Positions 35,449 through 45,338 are shown, counted from the stretch's first letter. The stretch: 64,000 nucleotides of DNA from Halovenus halobia (GCF_051414135.1 NZ_JBLKOA010000003.1:62001-126000), one strand, 5' to 3'. A program made the numbers and translations. The notes: generated by a model from the letters alone, not told the origin.

Positions 35449-35637
35449 ATGGGTTTTGGAAGCTACGATGAATCCGAGCAGGAAAATCCGGATACAGACG
35501 ACATCGACGACAACGACGGCGTCTCCGTCCACGAGCATACCCACGAAGGTGAGGTCTCCTTCGAGTCCGACGCCAGCCAGGACGAGTTGCTCGACAAACT
35601 CGGAGAAATCAAAGACAACGAAGACGAAGACGATTAA
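35449..35637 (+). CDS. Small acidic protein (DUF5786-like)
   Basis: A 62-residue, extremely acidic protein that begins MGFGSYDESEQENPD and ends DELLDKLGEIKDNEDEDD. I recognise the N-terminal MGFGSYDESEQ as a common haloarchaeal family (DUF5786, from memory). It is probably disordered with a C-terminal helix. The function is unknown. Its stop overlaps the stop of the convergent CPCC gene by a few bases. Confidence 0.75.
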   Translation: MGFGSYDESEQENPDTDDIDDNDGVSVHEHTHEGEVSFESDASQDELLDKLGEIKDNEDEDD

Positions 35638-35924
35638 TACGGCCAGTTAGGGTCCCGGGGCTCGTCGCCGGGGTCGCGGGTGTCATCGACGACGCCCTTG
35701 CTTGCGGCACCAAATTCCTCGAAATTCTTCCGCGCACGATGGAGTGACACGTGATTCGTGTCGCTGACGAATTCTTCGTCGGCAAACTGTATCGGGTCGT
35801 CCATCCAGTGACAGACCGGACACACCTCGTAGGAGCCGGGCTGAGATTCTGTGAGGGTGAGATACCCGCAACACGGACAGTAGCCGAGTTCGCGCGCTGC
35901 GGGGTTGCCCGGCTGTTCAGACAT
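35634..35924 (-). CDS. CPCC-type zinc-binding protein
   Basis: A 96-residue protein with a four-cysteine site (YCPCCGYLTL, then YEVCPVCHWMDDP) and the trailing NHVSLHRARKNFEEFGA and DPRDPNWPY found in the cysteine-rich CPCC family. It probably binds one zinc. The role is unknown. The start at 35924 (MSEQPGNPAAREL) removes an upstream non-conserved extension. Family members are scattered in bacteria and archaea, so lateral transfer is possible. Confidence 0.85.
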   Translation of the reverse strand: MSEQPGNPAARELGYCPCCGYLTLTESQPGSYEVCPVCHWMDDPIQFADEEFVSDTNHVSLHRARKNFEEFGAASKGVVDDTRDPGDEPRDPNWPY

Positions 35925-36024
35925 AGCAAGTGGTATGACATCGTGGCACAAATACGTGGGGGACTGTTTGCTGTCGGACAGGCTGTGCGCAGGATGGGGA
36001 ACGCGTGCGAGCGGTCCAGCGCGG

Positions 36025-36981
36025 TCAGTACGTATCGATATCGGTCCCAACCGAGCAGACGTATTCGCCGGTGGCAACCTGTGGAAGCCGGCGTGTTCGC
36101 CAGAAGACGCCGCTAGAGTCGGCGGTAACAGAGGCTTTCGTGTCGCCGAACACGTCGGTAATCTCGAACAGCGTCTGGCGTCGGCTCACTCGTTCGCCGA
36201 GTTCGACGTTGAACTCGACAAGGCCGCCGTTTGGTGCGCCATACTGCTCGAAGCCGCTCGCGCGGGTCTGGCCTTCAGGGTGACTCGTCCCAGGCAGGAA
36301 GTCGTAATAGTTCAGCACGTTGAACACACCCTCGACGCCCTTCTGGACACTTTCTTTGTCGAGACCAACCGACCCGCCGAGTTCAGGGTCGACCGTCGGA
36401 ATCCCGTCGTCGGGTGCGGCGCGGGCGAGTTGTCCCTCCGGCCCCTTCTGGTCGAGAATATGTCCACAGCCGAAGACCTTCGCAAGTTCGAGACAGTCCT
36501 TGTGGAGACGATGACGGCGGCCGCACCGAACTCGGACTTCGTTGATCATCCGTGAGGTTGAGCCCTGGTGCAGGTCGAGCACGAGGTCAGCACGGCTCGC
36601 GGCGTCGAAGGTAGCGGCCGCGATGCGTTCGGTGGAGGTGCCGTTCTCGTTGCCGGGATATGTCCGGTTGAGTTTCGTGTCGTCGATCGGGTTGCGATGT
36701 TCGTTGTGCTGAAAGGCGAAGTAGTTCGCGATGCCGACAATCAGAATCGTCCCAGAGAGTTCGGTCGGGTCGATCTGTGGGACCACCCGCCGAATAACGC
36801 CGATACCATTGAGTTCGTCGCCGTCGCTGCCGGCCTGCAGATAGAGCGTCTTCCCGTCGCGTGCGCCGTTGATCACCGCGACCGGCAACCCGACCTCGCT
36901 CCCGTCAGGACCCTCACCGACAGGGAGTTCGCCGGTGTCCGCGTCACCCGGGTCGGCACGCGCCGTGCCTAAACTCGTCAT
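36025..36981 (-). CDS. Succinylglutamate desuccinylase/aspartoacylase family deacylase
   Basis: A 318-residue M14-related zinc deacylase. The family HxxE motif appears as GSDGDELNG (Asp where His is usual). RNPIDDTKLNRTYPGN and LDLHQGSTSRM carry the substrate-binding Arg/Asn and the second zinc His, and the C-terminal half is the beta-barrel cap. The substrate is unknown: N-acyl amino acids or N-acyl ligands are candidates. It diverges from the citrate synthase gene with 240 nt between starts. Confidence 0.85.
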   Translation of the reverse strand: MTSLGTARADPGDADTGELPVGEGPDGSEVGLPVAVINGARDGKTLYLQAGSDGDELNGIGVIRRVVPQIDPTELSGTILIVGIANYFAFQHNEHRNPIDDTKLNRTYPGNENGTSTERIAAATFDAASRADLVLDLHQGSTSRMINEVRVRCGRRHRLHKDCLELAKVFGCGHILDQKGPEGQLARAAPDDGIPTVDPELGGSVGLDKESVQKGVEGVFNVLNYYDFLPGTSHPEGQTRASGFEQYGAPNGGLVEFNVELGERVSRRQTLFEITDVFGDTKASVTADSSGVFWRTRRLPQVATGEYVCSVGTDIDTY

Positions 36982-37221
36982 TAACGAATATCGACGGTCC
37001 CACGGTCTTTAGCCGTTCGGTCTCCGTCGCGCCATCGGCCGCCCGAGTGAGGGCGAACTGGATAACTTTCGGAAAGTTCGGCGACTGTCGCGTGATTGTC
37101 GTCGGGTTCGTCGCCAAAGTGGATAATCATTTGATCAGTTCGGCGTACTGAGAACAGAGCCAGGGCCGCAACGAATCGAAAGATAATGATTTATCCCACA
37201 CGATGGGAAAGTAGGGATATA
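36982..37221. promoter_or_regulatory. Divergent promoter region, deacylase / citrate synthase
   Basis: The 240-nt gap contains no gene. A TATA-like ATGATTTATCC (37186-37196) points at citrate synthase. GTTAATGACG and AT-rich segments near 36976-36990 and 37115-37135 could serve the deacylase. I see no clear operator repeat. Confidence 0.4.
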
Positions 37222-38373
37222 ATGTCCGACCAACTCAAGAAGGGCCTCGAAGGCGTGCTCGTCGCCGAGTCGTCGCTGAGCTATATCGATGGAGACGCCG
37301 GCAAACTCGTCTATCGTGGATACGATATCGAAGACCTCGCACGAAACGCGAGTTTCGAGGAAGTGCTCTATCTGCTCTGGAACGGTGAACTCCCGACCGA
37401 AGAGGAACTCGCGGAGTTTGCCGACGGACTCGCCGAAGAGCAGGCGATCGACCAGGGCGTCGTCGACACACTGGAGACGCTTGCGGCACAGGGTGAGCGG
37501 CCGATGGCCGCGCTCCGAACCGGTGTCTCGATGCTCTCGGCGAGCGAGCCAGAGGCCGACGCTGACCCAGAGGACCTCGACGCCGCCCGTCGGAAGGGCC
37601 GACGCATCGTCGCGAAGATTCCGACTATCCTCGGCGCGTACGACCGACTCCGCCGCGACGAGGAGCCTCTCGACCCCGACCCGTCGCTGTCTTACGCCGG
37701 CAACTTCCTCTACATGCTCACCGGCGAACAGCCCACTGCGGTTGCAGAAGAGACGTTCGATATGGCGCTGACGCTACACGCCGACCACGGACTCAATGCC
37801 TCGACGTTCACCGCGATGGTTATTGGCTCGACGTACGCCGATGTCTACAGCAGCCTGACCGGCGGTGTCGGCGCGCTGTCCGGTCCACTACACGGCGGCG
37901 CGAATCAGGACGTCATCGAGACGCTGCTCGAACTCGACGAGAGCGGCAAGGACCCGCTCGCGTGGGTCAAAGAACAGACCGAGCAGGGTCGGCGTATCCC
38001 CGGCTGGGGCCACCGCGTCTACAACGTCAAGGACCCGCGTGCGAATATTCTCGAGGCGAAACTGCAGGACCTCTCTGAGGAATCCGGCGAAACGAAGTGG
38101 CTCGACTACACCGCGACCATCGAGCGATTCCTGACCGAGGAGAAGGGGCTGCCCGAGAAAGGAATCGCGCCGAACGTCGACTACTACTCCGGCGCGGTCT
38201 ACTACCAGCTCGGTATCCCGATCGATATGTACACCCCGATTTTCGCAATGGCCCGCTGTGGTGGGTGGCTCGCACACGTGCTTGAATACCAGGATGACAA
38301 CCGTCTCATCCGCCCGCGTGGCAGCTACGTCGGTCCGGAGAGCCGCACGGTCACCCCAATCGACGAGCGATAG
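37222..38373 (+). CDS. citZ: Citrate synthase
   Basis: A 383-residue enzyme condensing oxaloacetate and acetyl-CoA into citrate. Catalytic residues sit in GPLHGGANQ, PGWGHRVYNVKDPRA and IAPNVDYYSGAVYY (His, His, Asp), and the C-terminus reads RPRGSYVGPE. The start at 37222 (MSDQLKKGLEGV) follows the TATA-like box by about 30 nt. It is of the archaeal/Gram-positive short type. It could also act on propionyl-CoA, as some archaeal homologues do. Confidence 0.95.
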   Translation: MSDQLKKGLEGVLVAESSLSYIDGDAGKLVYRGYDIEDLARNASFEEVLYLLWNGELPTEEELAEFADGLAEEQAIDQGVVDTLETLAAQGERPMAALRTGVSMLSASEPEADADPEDLDAARRKGRRIVAKIPTILGAYDRLRRDEEPLDPDPSLSYAGNFLYMLTGEQPTAVAEETFDMALTLHADHGLNASTFTAMVIGSTYADVYSSLTGGVGALSGPLHGGANQDVIETLLELDESGKDPLAWVKEQTEQGRRIPGWGHRVYNVKDPRANILEAKLQDLSEESGETKWLDYTATIERFLTEEKGLPEKGIAPNVDYYSGAVYYQLGIPIDMYTPIFAMARCGGWLAHVLEYQDDNRLIRPRGSYVGPESRTVTPIDER

Positions 38374-38381
38374 CGAGCGCT

Positions 38382-38762
38382 GTGGACGTCTTCGTCTACG
38401 GAACGCTCACCGAGCCCGACCGAGCCGCGGACCTTCTTTCTGAGTGGCGCTACTGCGGCGAAGCCGTACTTGAGGGACTGCACTGCGTCGACGGCCAGTA
38501 CCCGACGCTGTTGCCCGGCGGCAAGACCGACGGCCGGATTCTCTCGACGCCAGAACGTGACGCACTCGACCGCTACGAAGGAGTCGAGAGTGACCTCTAC
38601 GTCCGCGTGACGGTGCCGTGTGCTGAGGAGGGCGCAGTACAGGTGTACGTCGGCGACCCTGACCGACTCGGCGTGGCCGAGCGGTGGCCCGGCACTGGGG
38701 CGTTTCCGGACCGCGTGCGTGCGTATCTCGACACAGCGGAGGTACGCGTTCGAGACTCGTAG
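38382..38762 (+). CDS. Gamma-glutamylcyclotransferase/AIG2-like protein
   Basis: A 126-residue protein of the GGCT fold. The substrate loop VFVYGTL is at the N-terminus, and DRYEGVESDLYVR holds the catalytic Glu. The start is GTG at 38382, only nine bases after the citrate synthase stop, so it is probably in the same transcript. In haloarchaea, which use gamma-glutamylcysteine as a thiol, such proteins could cleave gamma-glutamyl compounds. This is inferred. Confidence 0.85.
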   Translation: MDVFVYGTLTEPDRAADLLSEWRYCGEAVLEGLHCVDGQYPTLLPGGKTDGRILSTPERDALDRYEGVESDLYVRVTVPCAEEGAVQVYVGDPDRLGVAERWPGTGAFPDRVRAYLDTAEVRVRDS

Positions 38763-38837
38763 GCCCGGACCTCTCAGTTAGCGCCACCGTTCAAGAAAGT
38801 AACAAGGATGAAGACGGCAGAGCCATAGACAGTGTAT

Positions 38838-39212
38838 ATGGGTACCGAGCCAACACGTGTCGAGGATATTATGTCCTCGCCAGTCGAGACGATTTCTCGA
38901 ACCGCAACAGTGAGCGACGCTGCAGCCAAGATGCGCGAACACAATATCAGCGCCCTGCTCGTCACGACGAGTCCGCCGGCGATTATCACCAGCACGGACA
39001 TTCTCGACGCCGTCGCCGACGGAACCGACACGTCAGGACTCGACGTGACAGAGCTGATGACCGAGTCCGTCGAGACGGTGCCACCAGAGTTGCAGGTGGG
39101 CGAAGCAGCGGCGATGATGACGAACTTCGGGATCAAACACCTGCCAGTCGTCCGGGGCGGTGACTACGTCGGCATGATTTCCTCGACCGACATTGCTGCC
39201 CAGGTCTCATAA
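38838..39212 (+). CDS. Two-CBS-domain protein
   Basis: A 124-residue protein made of a CBS pair (EDIMSSPVETISRTATVSDAA and TELMTESVETVPPELQVGEA). It has HNISALLV, FGIKHLPVVRGGDYVGMIS and STDI signatures. Stand-alone CBS pairs bind adenine nucleotides or S-adenosylmethionine and sense energy state. The partner is unknown. ATG 38838 is preferred over GTG 38832. The last bases overlap the 3' end of the convergent DUF192 gene. Confidence 0.9.
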   Translation: MGTEPTRVEDIMSSPVETISRTATVSDAAAKMREHNISALLVTTSPPAIITSTDILDAVADGTDTSGLDVTELMTESVETVPPELQVGEAAAMMTNFGIKHLPVVRGGDYVGMISSTDIAAQVS

Positions 39213-39740
39213 CTCGAAGGCGAGCGTATCGCCAGATTCGACCCCGCGGTCGGTCGTCCAGTTGTAATTTACTTCGAGGACGTACTGGCCGAAGCCGGGA
39301 TACTCCTGTTCGTTGCCGTTCTCATCCGGACCGGGTTCGGGGGCGTGGTGGATATCAGTAATTGTTCCGTCAACATCCGCGTAGACGATATCGATGGGGA
39401 AGTCCATCTCACGCATAACGAAGGTGTGGCTGTCTGCTGAGTCGAAGACGAACAACATTCCGCGGTCCTCGGGGAGGGATACAGTGCCGCTGAGGCCGGT
39501 GTACCGTCGGTCCGGCGTGTCTGCGATGGCTGCGGTGACCGAGCCCAGCGTCTCACCGTCGGACTCGACGCTGACCTCGGTTGTCTCGTAGCTTTCGTGG
39601 ACTTCTTGCTCGTCAGTCGTGTTGTCGTCAGCTTCGGGCTGCTCCTCTTGGGGGGCGTCGTCAGAGCCGACACAGCCGGCGACCGTTGCGCTCCCGGCTA
39701 CGAGCGTCGCTATCAGCAGTTGGCGGCGAGATGGGGGCAT
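39207..39740 (-). CDS. DUF192 lipoprotein
   Basis: A 177-residue exported protein. The signal peptide SRRQLLIATLVAGSATVAGC has a twin-arginine start and a lipobox with Cys, so it is probably a Tat lipoprotein. A Glu/Asp-rich linker follows. The DUF192 domain (RYTGLSGTVSLPEDRGMLFVF, FVMREMDFPIDIVYAD) takes up the C-terminal half. Function is unknown. A second DUF192 protein with an uncleaved-type signal is encoded at 57444. Confidence 0.9.
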   Translation of the reverse strand: MPPSRRQLLIATLVAGSATVAGCVGSDDAPQEEQPEADDNTTDEQEVHESYETTEVSVESDGETLGSVTAAIADTPDRRYTGLSGTVSLPEDRGMLFVFDSADSHTFVMREMDFPIDIVYADVDGTITDIHHAPEPGPDENGNEQEYPGFGQYVLEVNYNWTTDRGVESGDTLAFEL

Positions 39741-39849
39741 CGGTGGCTTGTCCGATTGTATGGCGGCAGTAATCAAGAGGGTGGCGTCGGCACGCGTATG
39801 TACTCCAGTAGCTCGATTCGAGTCGACGAGGATTTGTCCGTGGTAGTGA

Positions 39850-40070
39850 ATTGTACCGGGGGCGAGCGGTGCGAACCTCCGGCTTTTTTCACCATCGGGA
39901 GAGCACGCAGTGTTTGCACTTCTCTGGGAGACGGGTATGCGGATTGGTGCGGCGAATTCCCTCGATGTCGAGGATGTCGATACCGACGGCGAACGCTCGA
40001 TAAACACTACGACAAACGAACGATGGAAGTGAAATTGGAGCAGGGGAGGGGCTATCTCGACAAGATGTAG
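39850..40070 (+). pseudogene. Tyrosine recombinase remnant with internal deletion
   Basis: Frame one, from 39850 to about 39993, encodes SGEHAVFALLWETGMRIGAA and NSLDVEDVDTDGE, the Box I region of phage-type integrases with its catalytic Arg. From about 39988 the next frame encodes RTLDKHYDKRTMEVKLEQ and ends YLDKM at 40070, the nucleophile Tyr region and C-terminus. The roughly 150 residues normally between them, with Lys and HxxR, are missing. The 5' half is also gone. The intact recombinase at 41502 has matching HAVFELIAEVGLRLGG and LDKHYDQRTEERK, so the remnant is a related integrase. Confidence 0.8.
39856..39889 (+). terminator. Hairpin with T-tract
   Basis: The arms CCGGGGG (39856-39862) and CCTCCGG (39876-39882) pair with one G-T wobble and are followed by C and six T (39884-39889). 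It looks like an intrinsic terminator on the plus strand at the left edge of the integrase remnant. The transcript it would end is not evident. Confidence 0.4.
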
Positions 40071-40124
40071 CGGATCGAGGTCGTCGCCGAACTACCCCCA
40101 GCTAATTTATTGGGCAACGGACGG

Positions 40125-40492
40125 TCACTCGTGGAGCCAGTCGTACCACTCCCCGAGATCAACGAGTTGGTTTGTAATCCCGTCGATTCCGTACTGATTG
40201 AACACCTCGTCGACGGTGCGAGCAAGTCCTTGGGGGTCAGTGTCCGGGAGTTTCTGGTCGTAGTAGAGAAGGATTCCCGCGTGGTCGTACTCACGGTGCA
40301 GTGGCTCGAAATCTTTTGCGTTGTTCGTCAAGAGGACAGTGCCAGACTTACAGCACCACTCGACCAGTTAGCGTCAGTCGTATGTTCACCGAACCGGTCT
40401 TTCGCCTGTTCTACGTCGTGTCCACGCTCTCGGAGCAGTCGCTCGAAGACTCGACCAACGTGCTCATCAAGCAAAATCTGCGAACCCGTCAC
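40125..40492 (-). pseudogene. DUF5615 PIN-like toxin gene with single-base frameshift
   Basis: From GTG 40492 the frame reads TGSQILLDEHVGRVFERLL and GHDVEQAKDRFGEHTTDA. After about 40371 it runs to a premature stop. A one-base shift at about 40367-40371 restores LVEWCCKSGTVLLTNNAKDF, then the rest of a DUF5615 protein up to WYDWLHE (stop 40125). The normal codon at the break would be GAA, so one G seems deleted. The family is PIN-like and pairs with DUF433 antitoxins. The start overlaps the antitoxin stop (GTGA). A sequencing error is the alternative to true loss. Confidence 0.8.
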
Positions 40493-40764
40493 TGCACGGT
40501 CTCTTTCGGCTTGAGTGAGGACTCGCGAACGCGCTCAAATGCCGTTTCGTTCTCCGCTTCGAGCTCGCGCATTTCGTCGATGTTGGCGTAGTAGTAGGAG
40601 AGCGATTCGTACACGTCTACAAGGGACACATCGAGTTGGTCCGCGACGTGTGCGGGGGATTGGCCGCTGTCAATCACCCGGCCGGCGACGTGGCGCACGC
40701 CAATCCGCGTGCCGTCGATTCGCGGCTCGCCGCCAAGCACATCTTGGTCACGGGTGACACTCAT
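40489..40764 (-). CDS. DUF433 family antitoxin
   Basis: A 91-residue protein. VTRDQDVLGGEPRIDGTRIG and VRHVAGRVIDSGQSPAHVAD with a helix-turn-helix-like segment are the DUF433 signature, and a C-terminal helix carries many Glu and Arg. DUF433 proteins act as antitoxin and autoregulator for DUF5615 nucleases. It overlaps the frameshifted toxin gene. Start 40764 (MSVTRDQD) follows the TATA-like GATATAACC near 40786-40794. Confidence 0.88.
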   Translation of the reverse strand: MSVTRDQDVLGGEPRIDGTRIGVRHVAGRVIDSGQSPAHVADQLDVSLVDVYESLSYYYANIDEMRELEAENETAFERVRESSLKPKETVQ

Positions 40765-40794
40765 ATGATTCGATAGGAATCCCTGCCGGTTATA

Positions 40795-41495
40795 TCTTTC
40801 CAGCAGCCGATTCGGTCCCACCACTCAACACGCGGGTCTACTTGCGACAGGAGCCACGTTTCACCAGAATGGCAATCCAAACACATATTTCACGTTGTTC
40901 TTGCCCCCATATTGTCATTTATTTCGAAGATGGATCCAGCATTCTAGCGAAATCCAACGAGAACCGCACGATGCTATGGCAGCCATGGCCGTTCCGTCAG
41001 ACGACCGGGATTTTCGAATTTTGCCATTGTTTGGGCCATTGATTGGGCCAAAACAGCCGAATTAAGATATACACTCAATTCACGGCCCGAAACTGCGCGC
41101 GGGAGAGCGACCACGGGTGAAAATCAGATGTCTGTCGTGGATAAGTGACATTTTGACTAGGGATGATTCCAGACTATCCGGCCAATTTTCCCCCATGCAT
41201 GGGGATCGAGAAATGACCGTTCATCTACTGACCCGAACGACTGCTAATTAGAATCTAAACATTAGACCCGGCCGACTGTGGCTACATGATTACGTAGATC
41301 CGGCATGAAAATTCAAATTTTTGTATTCTCCTCCTGCAAGCTCTGCGAATTGGCCGGCCAACCCCAATTTTTCTCCATTCTATAAATACCCGGAACTGCT
41401 GTGCAAATTCGACGACGCGGGACAAATTCGACTGGCCTGGGGACGACCCACGTGCCCGGCGCTGGCCGACCCAGCCAATCCCGACCAAAATAAAT
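40795..41495. other. AT-richer gene-free stretch upstream of integrase
   Basis: About 700 nt without a credible gene. Short frames here are Pro/Arg/Cys-rich and unlike haloarchaeal proteins. The DNA is visibly lower in G+C than the chromosomal flanks and contains short repeats such as GGGCCATTGATTGGGCC near 41032-41048. It may hold the attachment or control region of the recombinase, but I could not identify an attachment core. Confidence 0.4.
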
Positions 41496-41501
41496 CGAAA
41501 C

Positions 41502-42584
41502 ATGACCCAGACCGACCTCGAACCGCTCGCACCGCAGGATGCTCTCGACTGGTATCTTGAGCACCGGCGAGACAGCCTGCGGACTGCGACCCGACGAAAA
41601 CATCAGTCAGCCCTGGGTACCTTTGTCGAATGGACTGATGAGGTCGGCATCGACGACATGAACGATATCGGTGGTCGGCAGTTGATGGAGTTCAAAACGT
41701 GGCGAAAAACCGAATCGGACCTCACCGTCGTCAGTCTCAACGGGAACCTCGCAATCCTACAGCGGTTTCTCCGCTTTTGTGAAAACGTCGACGCCGTTCC
41801 AGAGGGAGTAGCCAACCGGGCCCCACTTCCGAACGTCCCGCCCGAGGAGGAAGTCAACGACTGGGTGCCGGCCGACAAGGCGGTCGAAGGCATCCGGTCG
41901 TACTTCCGGCAGTTTGAGTACGCCTCACGGCGACACGCTGTCTTCGAGTTGATTGCCGAGGTGGGACTTCGACTGGGAGGCATCCTGGCGATTGATCTGA
42001 TGGACTTCGAGCCTGAGGAGATGGTTATCCACCTCCGGCATCGTCCTGAGGGAACTGAAGTGTACGGAACCCCGCTAAAGAATGGGCGCGATGGAGAGCG
42101 GATCATCAACATCTCCAAGCAGTTGCGGGAGTTCCTCGTCGACTACGTCGAGCACAACCGGGCCGATGTCGTTGACGAGCATGGCCGGGAACCGCTATTC
42201 ACGACACCCAGTGGCCGGCCGTCAACGGCGACGATCCGGCGGGATTTCTACAAGATGACTCGGCCCTGTGTCTATTCTGGTGATTGCCCACATGATCGGG
42301 CGGTGTCGGATTGCGAGGCGACGAAAAACGCCAACGCCGCCGACTGTCCAGATCGGTTCAGTACGCATCCACTGCGGAAGTGGGCAATCATGAATCAGTT
42401 GGACCAAGGCATGCCGAAAGAGCTTCTGAGCGACCGTGTGGATGTATCTGTTCCCGTGCTGGACAAGCATTACGACCAGCGGACCGAGGAACGAAAGTCG
42501 CGGCGGCGACGCGAAGCACTTGAAGAATCACTAAACGAGTATGCGATTGCTGATGGTGGAGAGTCGGATCACTCGACGGATTAG
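41502..42584 (+). CDS. Tyrosine recombinase (phage-type integrase)
   Basis: A 360-residue site-specific recombinase. The N-terminal SAM-like DNA-binding domain (about 10-100) precedes a catalytic domain with Arg157 (EVGLRLGG), Lys193, His289 and Arg292 (HPLRKW) and nucleophile Tyr324 (LDKHYDQ). Cysteines 256, 262, 271 and 282 just before HPLRKW form a likely zinc-binding insert. A TATA-like AAAATAAATC lies directly upstream (about 41488-41497). It ends about 50 nt from the decayed end of the CRISPR array. It probably mobilised part of this island. Confidence 0.93.
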   Translation: MTQTDLEPLAPQDALDWYLEHRRDSLRTATRRKHQSALGTFVEWTDEVGIDDMNDIGGRQLMEFKTWRKTESDLTVVSLNGNLAILQRFLRFCENVDAVPEGVANRAPLPNVPPEEEVNDWVPADKAVEGIRSYFRQFEYASRRHAVFELIAEVGLRLGGILAIDLMDFEPEEMVIHLRHRPEGTEVYGTPLKNGRDGERIINISKQLREFLVDYVEHNRADVVDEHGREPLFTTPSGRPSTATIRRDFYKMTRPCVYSGDCPHDRAVSDCEATKNANAADCPDRFSTHPLRKWAIMNQLDQGMPKELLSDRVDVSVPVLDKHYDQRTEERKSRRRREALEESLNEYAIADGGESDHSTD

Positions 42585-45338
42585 AGAATCTATCTGGAAA
42601 CAGTTGGGAGCCTCAGGGGTTGGTCACAGTAGGATTAATCCATGAGGTTCCGTCTGAAACACGACCCGGGACCGACGAGATACCGGTCTCCAATCCAACT
42701 TCAATCGCTCTAAGGTCCATCTGAAACCTGGGGCAGCTACGTCGCGGCCGTCGACCAACTCGCTTCAATTCCACGGGAATCAGTCTGAAACACGGTCCAG
42801 ATAGGCGCGAAGAAGTCGTACCCCCCGCTTCAATCCCATGAGGGTCCGTCTGAAACTGGTTGGCGCGTTCCTCGCGACTGTCCCGGCCACGCTTCAACCC
42901 CACAAGGGTCCGTCTGAAACGGTCAAAGTTACTTAGCGGGCCTTGTGGCGGCGGAGCTTCAACCCCACAAGGGTCCGTCTGAAACTCGCTCATAGTTGGC
43001 ATCTCCTGAACGCCCCGACTGCTTCAACCCCACAAGGGTCCGTCTGAAACGAGGCCCGAGGACTACAAGACGAGATACTTCCTCACGCTTCAACCCCACA
43101 AGGGTCCGTCTGAAACGCTGAAATATGAGTATCCATTTGCACTTTCGCAACAGGCTTCAACCCCACAAGGGTCCGTCTGAAACATCCCGCCGACGCTGGC
43201 CGTCCGCGAGTTTCTCGCTTCAACCCCACAAGGGTCCGTCTGAAACCGGACTGCGGTCCTGTCCGTGACGCAGTTGCGCGTGCTTCAACCCCACAAGGGT
43301 CCGTCTGAAACTCGTTGGCGTCGTCAGTATCGTCGGTGTCGTGGTCGCTTCAACCCCACAAGGGTCCGTCTGAAACTTTGCTCGGGTTCATCGTCCCGCG
43401 CTCTTCGGCGTTGCTTCAACCCCACAAGGGTCCGTCTGAAACGGTATTACGACAACCTGTGCCCCTCCTGCAAGCAGGACGCTTCAACCCCACAAGGGTC
43501 CGTCTGAAACCAACGCACTCGACGGGACGGGACAGCTCCCGGACGAGCTTCAACCCCACAAGGGTCCGTCTGAAACGATGGATTCAAGAAACGGAATCCA
43601 GACAACGGCAATGCTTCAACCCCACAAGGGTCCGTCTGAAACAAGACGCCGATTGGGTCGGTTGGCATGTTACCCCCGGCTTCAACCCCACAAGGGTCCG
43701 TCTGAAACGCCGCAAAACATCGTCTCGTTCTCTCGCGGTTCGGTCGCTTCAACCCCACAAGGGTCCGTCTGAAACATGTCGAGACCTCCGAGGCTCCCCG
43801 TCGAGCGGAGGGCTTCAACCCCACAAGGGTCCGTCTGAAACACTCTATCGACGCGCCTTCTGGGAGATATGCTAAGCTTCAACCCCACAAGGGTCCGTCT
43901 GAAACATTGCAGAGGAGTTCGACCTCGGTGAGTTCGATGCAGCTTCAACCCCACAAGGGTCCGTCTGAAACACGACTTGACCGACCGCGAGCGCGTCATT
44001 CTCTCGGCTTCAACCCCACAAGGGTCCGTCTGAAACAAAGAGTCACCAGATGGCCCTGCATAAATAAAGTCAGCTTCAACCCCACAAGGGTCCGTCTGAA
44101 ACAAGTTCAACGATGTCCCCGTCACTTCCGCCCGTGTTGCTTCAACCCCACAAGGGTCCGTCTGAAACGCGTCGCTGAACACCGAACCAATCACGCAACT
44201 CGCTTCAACCCCACAAGGGTCCGTCTGAAACGGTCCCACCCGCGTAGCAGACTCACAATGCCCACGCTTCAACCCCACAAGGGTCCGTCTGAAACCCCGT
44301 CCGCGGCGTCGTAGGTATCCTCGGGGATGGCGCTTCAACCCCACAAGGGTCCGTCTGAAACCTGAGTCGGGTTAGAATCTAAGTCACCACTTGGCTGCTT
44401 CAACCCCACAAGGGTCCGTCTGAAACCAGCGTTCAGGACACTAAACGCACCAGCCAAGAGCTTCAACCCCACAAGGGTCCGTCTGAAACAAGACAGATGG
44501 AATATACAACGAACGATTTCCCGAAGCTTCAACCCCACAAGGGTCCGTCTGAAACCGTGTTGAGTTAGTCCCGCCAGACAAACAAGGCTATGCTTCAACC
44601 CCACAAGGGTCCGTCTGAAACTTAGCCTCACCTCTGCAACTGAAGATGGAACCGTGCTTCAACCCCACAAGGGTCCGTCTGAAACCTGGCTGTCTCGCCA
44701 CTCATCGGGACGAGGGTGTGGCTTCAACCCCACAAGGGTCCGTCTGAAACAAGCACGGCCACTATTCGTCTCGCGGCACCGACAAGCTTCAACCCCACAA
44801 GGGTCCGTCTGAAACAGGCTAACGTGCTCGATGCCGGTTCTCAGGGCATGGCTTCAACCCCACAAGGGTCCGTCTGAAACAACTGGTCCGGGAGCTTCCG
44901 AGGTACTCATAGTGCGCTTCAACCCCACAAGGGTCCGTCTGAAACTCGAGTTCGTCTCTTTCCTTCATTGTTCGTCACCTCGCTTCAACCCCACAAGGGT
45001 CCGTCTGAAACCACCACTTGAGCACACACGAACAAGACAGCACTGCTTCAACCCCACAAGGGTCCGTCTGAAACCGGTTGTACACGCCAGTCTCGACGTA
45101 CACGAACGCGCTTCAACCCCACAAGGGTCCGTCTGAAACTATCTTTGATATACTCGTCTACGCCCTCGTTGGCCTGCTTCAACCCCACAAGGGTCCGTCT
45201 GAAACCTCATTATCCCCGATGCCTCGGGGACGTGGACGAGAGCTTCAACCCCACAAGGGTCCGTCTGAAACGTAGCTAAACCTCCGATTCTATCAAAACA
45301 ATGAGTACGCTTCAACCCCACAAGGGTCCGTCTGAAAC

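Noticed and set aside
39851..39882. tRNA fragment near the integrase remnant
   Set aside because: The GCGAACC segment superficially resembles a T-loop, but the flanking arms do not pair as a T-stem. The bases form a terminator-like hairpin instead.
40842..41042. Short 66-codon frame upstream of the integrase
   Set aside because: It is rich in Cys, His and Trp, lacks acidic character, and has no haloarchaeal codon bias or family match.
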